A DNA stretch of 64,000 nt from Saccharospirillaceae bacterium (GTDB lineage: Bacteria > Pseudomonadota > Gammaproteobacteria > Pseudomonadales > Oceanobacteraceae), in the NCBI GenBank assembly GCA_021208685.1, contig JAJOJJ010000016.1:1-64000 (forward strand). Direction: 5' to 3'. The translations under genes were made by a program, and so were the position numbers. Every line of letters begins with the position of its first letter. The stretch's first letter is position 1. The notes under the pieces were generated by a model that had not been told where the DNA came from, searched no databases, and saw nothing but the letters and a program-made list of their open reading frames with translations. This document shows positions 7,915 to 17,364 of this stretch, piece by piece.

Positions 7915-8556
7915 TTACAGCAAGGTACTGGTTAAGCCCATCTCGCTGGACATGGAGGGCCACTGACGCCAGATGTGCACCAGATTGCTGGCTTCCTGAC
8001 GGTTCATAAAGGCTTTGAATTCCGCGCTCTGGTAGGCCATCTGCGGGCCGAACAGACGTTTTACCGCAATATCAACCAACTGATCGAGATCGTTGGCAAA
8101 GGGTTCGCCGATCAGGGTATGGATGATCACATTCGACAGCGTCATATCCATCGGGATCAGCGGCTGGCCAACACGGTGGATATAGGTTTCGTTCACTTCT
8201 TCCAGCAGGCGGTGCGCCAGATAGGCTTTATCCATCAGCGCGGCGAGACCCGCTTCGTGGCTCAGGGCTGCGGGGGGGGTAACAAAAAACTCGGTCGCCA
8301 TCTGAATCACCGGCTGCACATAATGGCTTAAGCCTGCCTCCAGAGCGGCCGCCTGTAAATCAAGCAGCATCTGTGGCACGTCTTCAATGTAGCGGACGAC
8401 AAATTCCAGCAGCTTTCCGGCAGCTTCACCGTCAGGCAGGTCAATGATACGGGCAACCTGGTCGGCGCGGGTGCTCAGGGCATTTTGCAATTGCAGGGTA
8501 ATGGCTTCATCGCTGAGGGCGTTGCGGATTTGCTGATTGATAACTTCCATGGTCAT
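7915..8556 (-). CDS. Conserved alpha-helical protein of unknown function
   Basis: A 213-residue soluble protein without signal peptide or membrane helices; it is predicted mainly helical and rich in Leu, Ala and Gln. ATG at 8556 has GAGG seven bases upstream. It is convergent with the LysR gene, with only eight bases between stops. I see no catalytic motif. A 210-base AT-rich region upstream (8557-8766) probably holds its promoter. Confidence 0.75.
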   Translation of the reverse strand: MTMEVINQQIRNALSDEAITLQLQNALSTRADQVARIIDLPDGEAAGKLLEFVVRYIEDVPQMLLDLQAAALEAGLSHYVQPVIQMATEFFVTPPAALSHEAGLAALMDKAYLAHRLLEEVNETYIHRVGQPLIPMDMTLSNVIIHTLIGEPFANDLDQLVDIAVKRLFGPQMAYQSAEFKAFMNRQEASNLVHIWRQWPSMSSEMGLTSTLL

Positions 8557-8766
8557 GCGTTTGCCTCGTTTCCAATCTGCCGTGATTGATAGGTGGTAAA
8601 GCTATAAGTTCAGATTTACTCACGCAATGGAAAATCACGGCACAACTTAGACGGAATTGATCTAAAAATTAATTGTTAAAAAAATCTTTATAAATCAACG
8701 GTTTGCGAATCTAATCTCTGTCGACATTGGAAAGTATAGTAAAGTTTGACGCGACAACCAGCCGGT

Positions 8767-10098
8767 TTACATAAAATTTTGCGGGTGGCGCCACAGCGTC
8801 AAAAAAGTGTTTACGGCAAACAGGGCGCGGCCAATCAGAAAGGCGCAGAACGCCAGCCACAAACCATCATTTCCCCACTCCCGGGTCAGCCACCAGACGG
8901 GCAAAAATACCAGTAAAGCGGCCGCCAGCATGGCATTGCGCATGGCGGCACTGGCTTGTGCGCCAATAAACACACCATCCAGCCAGTAGCTTGCCACGCC
9001 GACCAGTGGCAGCCAGAACAGGTAATGCTGATAACGCTGCAGTTGTGGTAACAGCTCCGGCTGATTGGTCATCAGGCTCAGCAGATAGGGGCCGGTCAGC
9101 CACAACATCAGCGTCAGCAGGCTGGCCAGCAGCAACATATTGGCGGCGGTTAAGATCAGTGTGCGCCGCAGCAGCGGTGCATCCGACTGGCCCAGACTGT
9201 GTCCGGTCAGACTTTCGGTTGCGTGGGCAAAACCATCCAGCGCACTGGAGATCAGCAGCAGCGCGGTAATCAGCAGGGCATTTGCAGCCAGCATCAGCTC
9301 CCCCATGCGCGCCCCCTGAGCGGTGAAGAAGGCAAACACCAGCAGCAGGCACAAAGTGCGCACGAATAAATGCCGGTTAATGCGCAACAGCGGACGCAGC
9401 GAGGCCAGCGGCGGACGGGCTCCCAGCGACGTCAGGCCATAACGGCGGGCAAAGTACAGTGCTGCAGCCAGGCCGCTGTAATCAGCGAGAACACTGCCCA
9501 ATGCGACCCCATCGCTGGTCATGCCGAGATGAAACACGAACGTATAATCCAGAGCGGCATTCAGACTGTTCACCAGAGTCAGAATCAGCAGGGGAATCCG
9601 GGTGTTACCCAGACCGATAAACCAGCCGGTCAGTGCATATTGCGCCAGTACCGCCGGTGCCGATAACAGACGGATGCTGAGATACTCCGCCGCGCCGCTT
9701 TGCACACTATCGCTGCCGCCCATCAACGGCAGCAGCCACGGTAATGCGATCAGGGCCACGGCCATTACCAGCAGACACACCGGAATGACCAGCCATAACG
9801 AATGCTGCAGGCTTTGAATCACCTGCACCGGCAACTCCGCCCCGGCGGCGCGTGAGGTCAGAGCGGTCGTGCCCATGCGCAGAAAGCCAAAACTCCACAA
9901 CAGCAGGGTAAACAGTTGTGCACCTATCGCGACCGCGCCCAGATGCTGCGGGTCAGGCAGATGGGCCAGTACCGCGCTGTCGGCCAGACCCAGCAGCGGC
10001 ACGGTGATGTTGCTGAGCATGATTGGCCAGGCCAGCATCCAGATGCGGCGTTGTGTCGCAGCCAGAGAAGGGGCGGTTACTGCATGGCTGGCGGTCAT
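8767..10098 (-). CDS. MATE family efflux transporter (DinF-like)
   Basis: About 443 residues with twelve membrane helices in two homologous halves, each beginning with the MATE-type pattern (IWMLAWPIMLSNITVPLLGLADSAVLAHL in the first half). The group resembles DinF, a cation-coupled exporter of drugs or organic cations. ATG at 10098 is preferred because GGAG lies upstream; an in-frame GTG at 10119 would add seven residues without a ribosome site. It is divergent from the SCO gene, and the two promoters must overlap in under 60 bases. Confidence 0.9.
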   Translation of the reverse strand: MTASHAVTAPSLAATQRRIWMLAWPIMLSNITVPLLGLADSAVLAHLPDPQHLGAVAIGAQLFTLLLWSFGFLRMGTTALTSRAAGAELPVQVIQSLQHSLWLVIPVCLLVMAVALIALPWLLPLMGGSDSVQSGAAEYLSIRLLSAPAVLAQYALTGWFIGLGNTRIPLLILTLVNSLNAALDYTFVFHLGMTSDGVALGSVLADYSGLAAALYFARRYGLTSLGARPPLASLRPLLRINRHLFVRTLCLLLVFAFFTAQGARMGELMLAANALLITALLLISSALDGFAHATESLTGHSLGQSDAPLLRRTLILTAANMLLLASLLTLMLWLTGPYLLSLMTNQPELLPQLQRYQHYLFWLPLVGVASYWLDGVFIGAQASAAMRNAMLAAALLVFLPVWWLTREWGNDGLWLAFCAFLIGRALFAVNTFLTLWRHPQNFM

Positions 10099-10101
10099 GG
10101 C

Positions 10102-10110
10102 TGATATACT
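10102..10110 (+). promoter_or_regulatory. Extended -10 promoter for the SCO gene
   Basis: TGATATACT is an extended -10 element (TG-N-TATACT). It lies 47 bases before the SCO start codon and just upstream of the divergent MATE start. The same nonamer precedes the 6S RNA gene on the other strand. Confidence 0.45.
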
Positions 10111-10157
10111 CCGCGTCACCCATTGGGGGCACTGTAGGTTATAGGGGTTGGGTCAGG

Positions 10158-10778
10158 ATGAAAAAAGCGATTGTACTGTTTTTACTGTTACTGGCGGCAT
10201 GGCTGACCGGCGTGGGCGTGGCGTATGCGCCGCAATGGCAACAGGCGCAGTTGTTGCAGCAGGAAGGCCTGCTGCTGTTCCCGCGTTCGCTGGTGGTCAC
10301 CGATCATACCTTTATCAACCAGCATGGGCAGCGGATGGCACTGAGTGAGTTGCGGGGACGTAACCTGCTGCTGTTTTTTGGCTACACCTTTTGTCCGGAT
10401 ATCTGCCCGACCACGCTCGCCGACCTCAGCCGCAGCTGGAAGCAGTTGCCCGCCGACGTCCGCGAACAGTGGCAGGTGGTGATGGTATCGGTCGATCCCG
10501 AGCGCGATACACCGTCGTCTTTGCAGCCCTATATGGCGTACTTCAATAAACAATTTCTGGGCTTGACCGGAAATGCCGCTGGTCTGGGCGTGCTGGCAGC
10601 CGAACTCAACGCGGTGTACAGCAAAGTTCAACGTGGCGAAGGCGTGGCCTATCTGATGGATCACAGCGCCAATCTGGTGATTCTGGATAAACAGGGCGCT
10701 TACCGTGGTTATATTGCGCCACCGCATCATGCGCAGCGGCTGGTGCCATTGTTGCAGGCGCTTGATGCCACGCTGTGA
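10158..10778 (+). CDS. SCO1/SenC family copper chaperone
   Basis: A 206-residue thioredoxin-fold protein anchored by one N-terminal helix (KKAIVLFLLLLAAWLTGVGVAYA). The copper site is visible: FCPDICPTT (CxxxC) in the first part and the distal His in LMDHSANLVIL. SCO proteins deliver copper to the CuA site of cytochrome oxidase or act as thiol reductases for it. No oxidase genes lie nearby. I start at the ATG at 10158, which gives a proper membrane anchor; the frame is open upstream but without coding character. Confidence 0.93.
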   Translation: MKKAIVLFLLLLAAWLTGVGVAYAPQWQQAQLLQQEGLLLFPRSLVVTDHTFINQHGQRMALSELRGRNLLLFFGYTFCPDICPTTLADLSRSWKQLPADVREQWQVVMVSVDPERDTPSSLQPYMAYFNKQFLGLTGNAAGLGVLAAELNAVYSKVQRGEGVAYLMDHSANLVILDKQGAYRGYIAPPHHAQRLVPLLQALDATL

Positions 10779-10834
10779 TAACGACGGCCGCTGCAACAGC
10801 AGGCGCGTAACGGCCTGCTGTCCGGCAGCCGGAC

Positions 10835-13516
10835 TCATGGAATGCCGACGGTTGCCGCACGCTTGCCCGCATCGCCGGAGCGTTCGGGCTGCGGACGTTT
10901 CAGAATAGCAGCCGCTCCCAGATTGCTGTTCAGGTTAATCAGGAAGTTCACCCCGCTGCGGTCTGCGCTCAGCTCAATAATCTGTTCCGCGCCCAGACTC
11001 GGATAGGCCCCGCAGGTTTCACCGGCCTGACAGATAACGTTATCCACATCAATATCAGAACCGGCCAGCAGACGATAACGTCCGGCGGCCACGCCGCTGA
11101 AGCTGAAGCGGCCATCGCTGAGTGCGGCAATGCTTTTGACCACACATTGCTCCGCAACACAATCGCTGTCTTCCAGCAGAACATACTGCTGAGTCATGCT
11201 GTTGCTGCTGACCGTACCGTTTTGCATATACACCGGAATACTCAGATTATGGCTGCCGTCACTGACCGTGATGGTGGCGTTGTAGTAGCCATCGCTCAGG
11301 CCGCTGCGGTCAACGCTGGCGCTGTAGCTGCCCAACCCTTTGTCGTCGATGCTGGCCGCGGTAATGCTCAGCCAGTCGGCATCTTCACTGACACTGAGCA
11401 GTGCCGGTTGCAGATCACCGGCATTGCTCAGGGTAAAGCTGAGACTGCTGCCGCTGCCAAACACCAGCTCCGCCGGAGAAGACTGCAGCGCCACCGGGCG
11501 TGGTGGCAACGTGCCGCCACCGGCCAGTTTCAGCGCTTCGCTGACGGCGCGATAGGCATCAATTTGACCATAACCCAACTGATTGTCACGGTTACAGCGG
11601 GTGGCTTTATGGGTGATGGCACAGCTCTGCAATAACTGATCGACATCGCTGGCCGACAATGCCGGATGGGCGGATTTCATCAGCGCAATCACCCCGGCCA
11701 CGTGCGGGCTGGCCATGGACGTTCCCTCATACAGGCGATAGCTGGGCAGGCGCGAGCCGCTGCTGTCATCGGCGACGGTACTGAATACGCCATCCTTCTG
11801 GCCATCGCCGTTATCGTCATTTCTCAGCTCTCCACCAGGCGCGGCAACGCTGATGGTGTTGCCAAAATTGGAGTAGCTGGCCAGCGTCCCCTGATAGTTG
11901 GTGGCGCTGACGGAAATCACGTCCGGATAGGCCGCCGGATAAAACGGTGAGGAGCTGGCCTCGTTACCGGCAGCAGCAACAATGATCAGCCCGGCACTGC
12001 GTGCGGCGGCATATTCGGCCTGTTCCGCGGCGGATGAGCTGTATCCGCCCAGACTGAGATTAATAATATCGGCTTTCTTTGCCGGCAATGTGTTGCTGTC
12101 GTTGCTCCGCCGCGCGGCATAGCGCACGGCCTGAATAATGTCGTAAGAGGTGCCGCCATTTTTACCCAGCGCCCGCAGCGGCATGATTTTCGCGTTCCAG
12201 GCAACGCCTGCGCCGCCAATGCCATTATTGCTGGCCGCCGCCACGGTGCCGGCAACATGGCTGCCATGCCAGGAACTGGCACCGGGAATATCGTTATCGC
12301 CGGGGTCATCGGGGTTGTTATCAATGCCATTGCCATCGCGGGCACTGTCTCTGTTGCTGACAAAGTCATAGCCATCGATCAGCTGGCCGCTCAGATCCGG
12401 ATGGGCCAGAAACACGCCGGTATCGATCACCGCCACGATGACGTCATCGCCTTTGCTCAGATCCCAGGTCTGCGGCAGATTGAGGGCCGGATAATGCCAC
12501 TGAAAGCGATACGCCGGATCGTTGGGGGTTGTCTGTATGCGGCGGATATAGTTGGGCTCGGCATATTCGATGCCTTCCTGCTGGCGCAGACGCTTGCTGT
12601 CGAGCAGGGTCTGGCGTTTGTTGTACAGCGCTTCGCTGAAAACCCGCAGCGGGTCAGATGGGCTGCTGCCACTGCTTAACCGGGCGCTGCTGCGGTTCAG
12701 TCTGAGCAATTGTGGCTTGTCCGGATCGGCTGTGGCTGCTGCATTCAGTTGGTTCAGTGCCGCCGGACTGAGCAGGGTGCTTAAACCGGCATTACGGGCC
12801 TGTGCGCTGATGCTGCTGCCGGTTTTGGCTTTTACAATGATTTCGTCGGCAACAAAGTCATCCATTCGGTTTGCGGGTACGGCTGAGCTGGCGGGCAGTA
12901 TCTGCAGCACGTATTTGGATATACCGGAATAGGCGTAGACGTTAATCAGGTAGTCGCCATCGGCCGGAACCGTGACTTCTTCAAACGCGCCAGCGGCACC
13001 GTCCAGCGGGCCAAACTGCGATTTGTCCACCACCAGATACTTGCCTTCCGCGTTGGGGGTTGCTGTGGCGAGAAACAGATCAAGGTCGCCGTGATAGCCC
13101 TCGCCATTATAAAAGTAGGTCAGGTCGACCACCTGCAGGCGGATAGTCTGTCCTGCTTGCAGGCTGGCTTTGAAGTAATCGTCCTGATCGGCACTGTCGG
13201 CATAGCGTTCCGATGCGCTGTCTCCGGATACCGTGATGTTGGTTGCCCTGGCCGAGGCGAAGCCCTGAACGGTGGTCAGGTTGCTCAGCGGCTGCGGATT
13301 GGCGGGATCGTCATTACTGGCATAAGGCGCGTAGATATCGTTGATATCGGAATCGGTCACAATACCGGTGGCGATGCTCAGTTGGCCGGATAACGAGTAG
13401 GTGGCTGTGCTATCGCCGTTACCACCACCGCCACCACCGCCGCCACAGGCACTCAGGGTCAGGCTCAGCAACAGGCTAAGAGATATCCGGGATAGCAGGG
13501 GCAGACTGGCAGGCAT
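10835..13516 (-). CDS. S8 subtilisin-like serine peptidase, lipoprotein
   Basis: An 893-residue secreted protease. A lipoprotein signal (LSLTLSAC) is followed by a run of eight Gly, a pre-peptidase-type beta domain (about 40-210; DYFKASLQAGQTIRLQV), an inhibitory propeptide-like domain with a FVADEIIVKAK strand (about 220-325), and the subtilisin domain with Asp365 (AVIDTGV), His417 (WHGSHVAG), oxyanion Asn517 (AAAGNE) and Ser599 (GTSMASPHVAG). After about residue 665 come a BACON/Ig-like domain (VALQSSPAELVF) and a short C-terminal beta domain. ATG at 13516 has GGAG six bases upstream. It is convergent with the SCO gene and divergent from comM. Likely role: extracellular or surface protein degradation. 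Confidence 0.93.
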   Translation of the reverse strand: MPASLPLLSRISLSLLLSLTLSACGGGGGGGGNGDSTATYSLSGQLSIATGIVTDSDINDIYAPYASNDDPANPQPLSNLTTVQGFASARATNITVSGDSASERYADSADQDDYFKASLQAGQTIRLQVVDLTYFYNGEGYHGDLDLFLATATPNAEGKYLVVDKSQFGPLDGAAGAFEEVTVPADGDYLINVYAYSGISKYVLQILPASSAVPANRMDDFVADEIIVKAKTGSSISAQARNAGLSTLLSPAALNQLNAAATADPDKPQLLRLNRSSARLSSGSSPSDPLRVFSEALYNKRQTLLDSKRLRQQEGIEYAEPNYIRRIQTTPNDPAYRFQWHYPALNLPQTWDLSKGDDVIVAVIDTGVFLAHPDLSGQLIDGYDFVSNRDSARDGNGIDNNPDDPGDNDIPGASSWHGSHVAGTVAAASNNGIGGAGVAWNAKIMPLRALGKNGGTSYDIIQAVRYAARRSNDSNTLPAKKADIINLSLGGYSSSAAEQAEYAAARSAGLIIVAAAGNEASSSPFYPAAYPDVISVSATNYQGTLASYSNFGNTISVAAPGGELRNDDNGDGQKDGVFSTVADDSSGSRLPSYRLYEGTSMASPHVAGVIALMKSAHPALSASDVDQLLQSCAITHKATRCNRDNQLGYGQIDAYRAVSEALKLAGGGTLPPRPVALQSSPAELVFGSGSSLSFTLSNAGDLQPALLSVSEDADWLSITAASIDDKGLGSYSASVDRSGLSDGYYNATITVSDGSHNLSIPVYMQNGTVSSNSMTQQYVLLEDSDCVAEQCVVKSIAALSDGRFSFSGVAAGRYRLLAGSDIDVDNVICQAGETCGAYPSLGAEQIIELSADRSGVNFLINLNSNLGAAAILKRPQPERSGDAGKRAATVGIP

Positions 13517-13660
13517 GGGCAACTCCGGCAGGTTTATGTGCTGCTATTTTAGCCTCATATATGACGGCTGTACGTGAGCCGTTTGTCTTTTCTTCTTGCA
13601 TAGGCAATTGCAGGACTTTGCATTACCCTGAGGCTTCTGCCGCCCAGCAAAGGATTGCTT

Positions 13661-15175
13661 ATGTCGTTAGCCCGCGTATTTACCCGTGCACAGCTGGGTA
13701 TTGATGCACCGCCGGTCATTGTCGAAGTGCATCTGTCCAGCGGCCTGCCGTCGCTCAGTCTGGTGGGGTTACCGGAAACCGCCGTTAAAGAAAGCAAAGA
13801 CCGGGTACGCTCCGCGCTGATGAACGCGCAGTTTGAGTTCCCCGCCAAACGCATCACCATCAATCTCTCGCCTGCGGATCTGCCGAAAGAAGGCGGCCGT
13901 TATGATCTGGCCATTGCACTGGGTATTCTCGCGGCCTCCGGCCAGATTCCGGCGACGGCACTGGATGGTCATGAATTTATCGGTGAATTGAGTCTGGGCG
14001 GAGATTTGCAGCCGGTACCCGGTGTTCTGCCCTGTGCGCTGCAATGTGCGAAAGCGGATCATGTCCTGGTGTTGCCGACCGCCAATGCCGCCGAAGCCGC
14101 GCTCTGTTCGCAGGGGGAATTCCGCAGTGCGGGGAGCCTGCTGGAGGTGACGGGCTATCTGCATGGGCAGCAGACGTTAACGGCGGTAACCGCCGGGACG
14201 GTACAGGCTGTCCGGGCGGCAGAGCTGGCCGATCTGAGTGATGTGCGGGGGCAGCCACAGGCACGGCGGGCATTGGAAATTGCCGCCGCCGGGCAGCACA
14301 ACCTGTTGTTTATCGGCCCGCCTGGCACCGGTAAAACCATGCTTGCCAGCCGGTTGCCGGGTATTTTGCCGCCCATGAGTGAAGACGAGGCTCTGGTCTC
14401 GGCGTCGATTTATTCCATCAGCAGTCAGCCGTCGCAGTGGCAGGATCAATGGCGGGTGCGGCCTTTCCGTGCGCCACATCACACGGCTTCGGGGGTGGCG
14501 CTGGTGGGGGGCGGAACAACGCCCAAACCCGGCGAAATATCGCTGGCGCACGGCGGCGTGCTGTTCCTGGATGAGTTGCCGGAATTCAGCCGCAAAGTGC
14601 TGGATGTGCTGCGCGAACCACTGGAAAGCGGGCGTATTGTGATCAGCCGCGCTCACCGTTCCATCACCTATCCGGCACATTTCCAGCTGATTGCGGCAAT
14701 GAATCCTTGTCCCTGCGGCTATTTTGGCGATCCGTCCGGGCGTTGCCACTGCACGCAGGAGCAGATCCGCCGTTATCAGGGGCAGACCTCCGGGCCGCTG
14801 CTCGACCGTATTGATCTGCATGTTGAGGTGCCGCCGATTCCCACGGCCTTGCTGCAGCAGGCGCCACCGGGCGAGAGCAGTGCCGTGGTGCAGCAACGGG
14901 TAATGGCTGCGCAGGCCATTCAGCAACAGCGTCAGGGATGTGCCAATGCCGGACTCAGCGCCAGTCTGCGCGAGCGGGTTTGCGCCCTGAGCGAAGACGA
15001 TCAGCACTGGCTGCTGATGGCGATTGAGCGTCTGCAGCTATCGGCGCGGGGGTATCACCGGTTGCTGAATATCGCCCGTACCATTGCCGATCTGGATGCT
15101 CAGCCCACCATTGGCCGGGCGCATCTGCTGGAAGCGCTGGGTTATCGCACTCTGGATCGTTACCGGCAGGGGTGA
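13661..15175 (+). CDS. comM: YifB/ComM family Mg-chelatase-like AAA ATPase
   Basis: A 504-residue protein with an N-terminal ChlI/Lon-like domain (SLVGLPETAVKESKDRVRSAL), a central AAA+ module with Walker A GPPGTGKT and Walker B LFLDELPEF, an arginine-finger region (NPCPCGYFGDP with conserved Cys), and a C-terminal Mg-chelatase helical domain (LSARGYHRLLNIARTIADL). ComM is a hexameric helicase that promotes branch migration during natural transformation, and homologues are widespread. ATG at 13661 has AGGA six bases upstream. Confidence 0.95.
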   Translation: MSLARVFTRAQLGIDAPPVIVEVHLSSGLPSLSLVGLPETAVKESKDRVRSALMNAQFEFPAKRITINLSPADLPKEGGRYDLAIALGILAASGQIPATALDGHEFIGELSLGGDLQPVPGVLPCALQCAKADHVLVLPTANAAEAALCSQGEFRSAGSLLEVTGYLHGQQTLTAVTAGTVQAVRAAELADLSDVRGQPQARRALEIAAAGQHNLLFIGPPGTGKTMLASRLPGILPPMSEDEALVSASIYSISSQPSQWQDQWRVRPFRAPHHTASGVALVGGGTTPKPGEISLAHGGVLFLDELPEFSRKVLDVLREPLESGRIVISRAHRSITYPAHFQLIAAMNPCPCGYFGDPSGRCHCTQEQIRRYQGQTSGPLLDRIDLHVEVPPIPTALLQQAPPGESSAVVQQRVMAAQAIQQQRQGCANAGLSASLRERVCALSEDDQHWLLMAIERLQLSARGYHRLLNIARTIADLDAQPTIGRAHLLEALGYRTLDRYRQG

Positions 15176-15188
15176 AAAGGGGGTAATC

Positions 15189-15205
15189 TGTGCATTATTT
15201 GCACA
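15189..15205. promoter_or_regulatory. Perfect palindrome TGTGCA-N5-TGCACA
   Basis: A 6-bp inverted repeat with five spacer bases lies between comM and the 54-residue ORF, 53 bases before its start codon. It has no T-run, so an operator is more likely than a terminator. The binding protein is unknown. Confidence 0.3.
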
Positions 15206-15257
15206 ATCATCAGTCTCTGCCACACTGTGGCTAATGCAACCAATAAGAATCAATCGT

Positions 15258-15422
15258 ATGGAAAAGCAGCTGATGGTGTTTTTAGTGGTGCTCGGACTGG
15301 CGGTTGCAGGGATGGTTTATTATCACCTGAATACCGATAGCCCCTTCGATGGCGAGGCCTTTTTCGGTCCCAAAGAACGCCCTGCCGAAACCGCTCCCCA
15401 ATCTCAGAACAACCGCCCCTGA
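15258..15422 (+). CDS. Small single-pass membrane protein, unknown function
   Basis: A 54-residue ORF, MEKQLMVFLVVLGLAVAGMV followed by a short acidic/polar tail. One hydrophobic helix covers residues 5-20. The ribosome site is weak (AAGAA eight bases upstream). Its 3' end overlaps the convergent EAL gene by 19 bases. The hydrophobic N-terminus and the palindrome upstream support a real gene, but no family is recognised. Confidence 0.45.
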   Translation: MEKQLMVFLVVLGLAVAGMVYYHLNTDSPFDGEAFFGPKERPAETAPQSQNNRP

Positions 15423-17047
15423 ACAAAGTCTGAGTCGGTACGGAAGCCTTTCTGCGCCTGACTTATGAGTTCTTCCAGTGGCAGTGGCTGGGCGTAAATA
15501 TAGCCTTGGATGCGGTCGCATCCCAGTTGCCTGATGGCCTCCAGACAAGCGCGATCCTCAACCCCTTCCGCCGTTGTTTCCAGGCGCAGTTTTTTCGCCA
15601 GATCCAGCATGGTGGTGACGATATGAGTCTGCGGGCCAAAATCGGGCAATGGTGAGACGAATGCCCGGTCGAGCTTAATCCCGGTGAGCGGCAGATCGCT
15701 TAAATGCGATAACGACGAGAAGCCGGTGCCGAAGTCATCCAGCACAATGTGTATGCCAGCCGCTTTCAGACGGCGCAGATTCAGCAATGATACGCTGGCA
15801 TCACGCATCATCGCGGTCTCCGTCAGTTCCAGTTCCAGATACTGTGGCGGCATACCTGCCTGCTCCAGTAAATCGAGTACCTGTTCGGCATAAAAGGGGT
15901 CGGCCACTTCCGGAAAGGAGACGTTCACGGCCATCCGCAGCGGCTGTTTCACCAGTCGTTGCAGCTGGCACCAGGCGCTGGCGGTTTCGCGCAGTGCCCA
16001 GTGCCCCAGTGCCTGAATCAATCCGGCATTTTCCGCTTCCTGAATAAACACCGTTGGCGGGATGACCCCCAGCGTCGGGTGACGCCAGCGCATCAGCGCC
16101 TCGGCCCCCACCAGAGCACCGCTGCGGCTGTCAAACTGTGGCTGATATTCCAGATAAAATTCATCACGCTGCAGCGCCAGATGCATTCCATCCAGCAGAC
16201 TGAGGCTGTTGTCCTGCTGACGCCATTCAAACTGCGATTCCTGAATCAGGCGTTCACGCGCAATCTGCTGTACGCCTTCCTGCAGTATCGCACTCAATGC
16301 CGAAAAGTCGGTGATGCACAACGGTGAACTGTAATACACCACCCATGGCCGCTGATCATCGTCCGGCTGTAATGGCAGCCAATCGGCCTGCAGCTGGTAG
16401 TAGTTGTCACTGATAACAATCAGCTGGTCGTCGAGAATGCGGCCGATCATTGCACCAGCGGGGGCGCGCAGGCTGATGGTGCGCTCAAACTCCTGCTGAA
16501 TGTCATCACGCTGTTGCCAGGTGTGCGGCGCATGGCTGTTACGCAGCCAGCGGCACTGCAGGATTTGCAGATACAGAGCGGTATCGTTGTCGGTCAGCTG
16601 CTGGCGCAGACTGCGGAAAAAGTCATTGCGCTGCAGCGGCGGCGCAATGTCGTTGCGTAATTGCAGTTGCAGCGGCTTAAAAGATTGGAAAAAACGATGG
16701 CGACAGAAATCGGTGAGTGCCAGCCATTGCCCTGAGCGGGGAATATGTTGACGGTGTTCGGCGGTGGAAATGATCAGGAAAGGGAGTTGGGCCGGCAGTT
16801 GCGAGAGCCAGTGCAGGTGCTGTGGAAAAAGGTTATCGATTAACAGTACCACGGCCTGCCAGTCCGGACTCAGGGGCGGTTCTGGCGGTGTTGCTGTGGC
16901 CCCGGTGAGCTGATCATCCATCAATAAAAAGTCTGGCAGAACCGCATCCGAACGGTTGCTCAGCCATTGCCTCAGATCGCCTAAGCGCTGTTCACAGGTG
17001 CTCAGAACCAATAGGTTGAGCCTGGATTGTGTTGGTGAAAATTCCAT
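15404..17047 (-). CDS. EAL domain cyclic-di-GMP phosphodiesterase
   Basis: The C-terminal 250 residues are a complete EAL domain: GAEALMRW, ELELTETAMM, DDFGTGFSSLSHL, the lysine-containing GIKLDRAFV and TTAEGVED, so phosphodiesterase activity is likely. The N-terminal 300 residues look like a degenerate receiver-like region (LNLLVLSTCEQRLGDL, VVLLIDNLF) followed by a segment resembling a decayed GGDEF domain without the GGDEF motif. I use the ATG at 17047 (MEFSPTQ), which starts the receiver-like strand; an in-frame ATG at 17140 would add 31 residues of unlikely composition. No membrane helices; cytoplasmic. Confidence 0.88.
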   Translation of the reverse strand: MEFSPTQSRLNLLVLSTCEQRLGDLRQWLSNRSDAVLPDFLLMDDQLTGATATPPEPPLSPDWQAVVLLIDNLFPQHLHWLSQLPAQLPFLIISTAEHRQHIPRSGQWLALTDFCRHRFFQSFKPLQLQLRNDIAPPLQRNDFFRSLRQQLTDNDTALYLQILQCRWLRNSHAPHTWQQRDDIQQEFERTISLRAPAGAMIGRILDDQLIVISDNYYQLQADWLPLQPDDDQRPWVVYYSSPLCITDFSALSAILQEGVQQIARERLIQESQFEWRQQDNSLSLLDGMHLALQRDEFYLEYQPQFDSRSGALVGAEALMRWRHPTLGVIPPTVFIQEAENAGLIQALGHWALRETASAWCQLQRLVKQPLRMAVNVSFPEVADPFYAEQVLDLLEQAGMPPQYLELELTETAMMRDASVSLLNLRRLKAAGIHIVLDDFGTGFSSLSHLSDLPLTGIKLDRAFVSPLPDFGPQTHIVTTMLDLAKKLRLETTAEGVEDRACLEAIRQLGCDRIQGYIYAQPLPLEELISQAQKGFRTDSDFVQGRLF

Positions 17048-17364
17048 AAAACCCGAACTGAATGAGAACTGGTAGTGTGTCTGCCCCACAGGCGACGCCC
17101 GGTTTAGTGATGCTCCGTGCTGCTGTCCGTGTGGCAACATACGACGCTATCCATAACCATTTCTTTTAATAATCCGTGTTCATATATAGGACATTTCGGG
17201 CTGCATGTCTCCTTTGTACCAGAAAAAAATATCCTTCCCGGACAAAGACTTGCGTACCTGAATTAAGGTGATGTCGTTGCTGAAAGGCTATGACACTTGT
17301 GTCGCTGCGGATTCCAACGCCCCGCTGAGCTGTTAGAATGCCCGCCCGTCAGAGAGGTAAGCCC
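17048..17364. other. Intergenic region between the divergent EAL and rep genes
   Basis: About 317 bases, AT-rich between 17160 and 17260. It contains a TAGAAT -10-like hexamer at 17334-17339 just before rep. I see no ORF, hairpin terminator or RNA gene in it. Confidence 0.5.

Noticed and set aside
14177-15007. 276-codon leftward frame over comM
   Set aside because: Antisense to the AAA+ core of ComM; composition (many Arg/His/Gln) is typical of a shadow frame.
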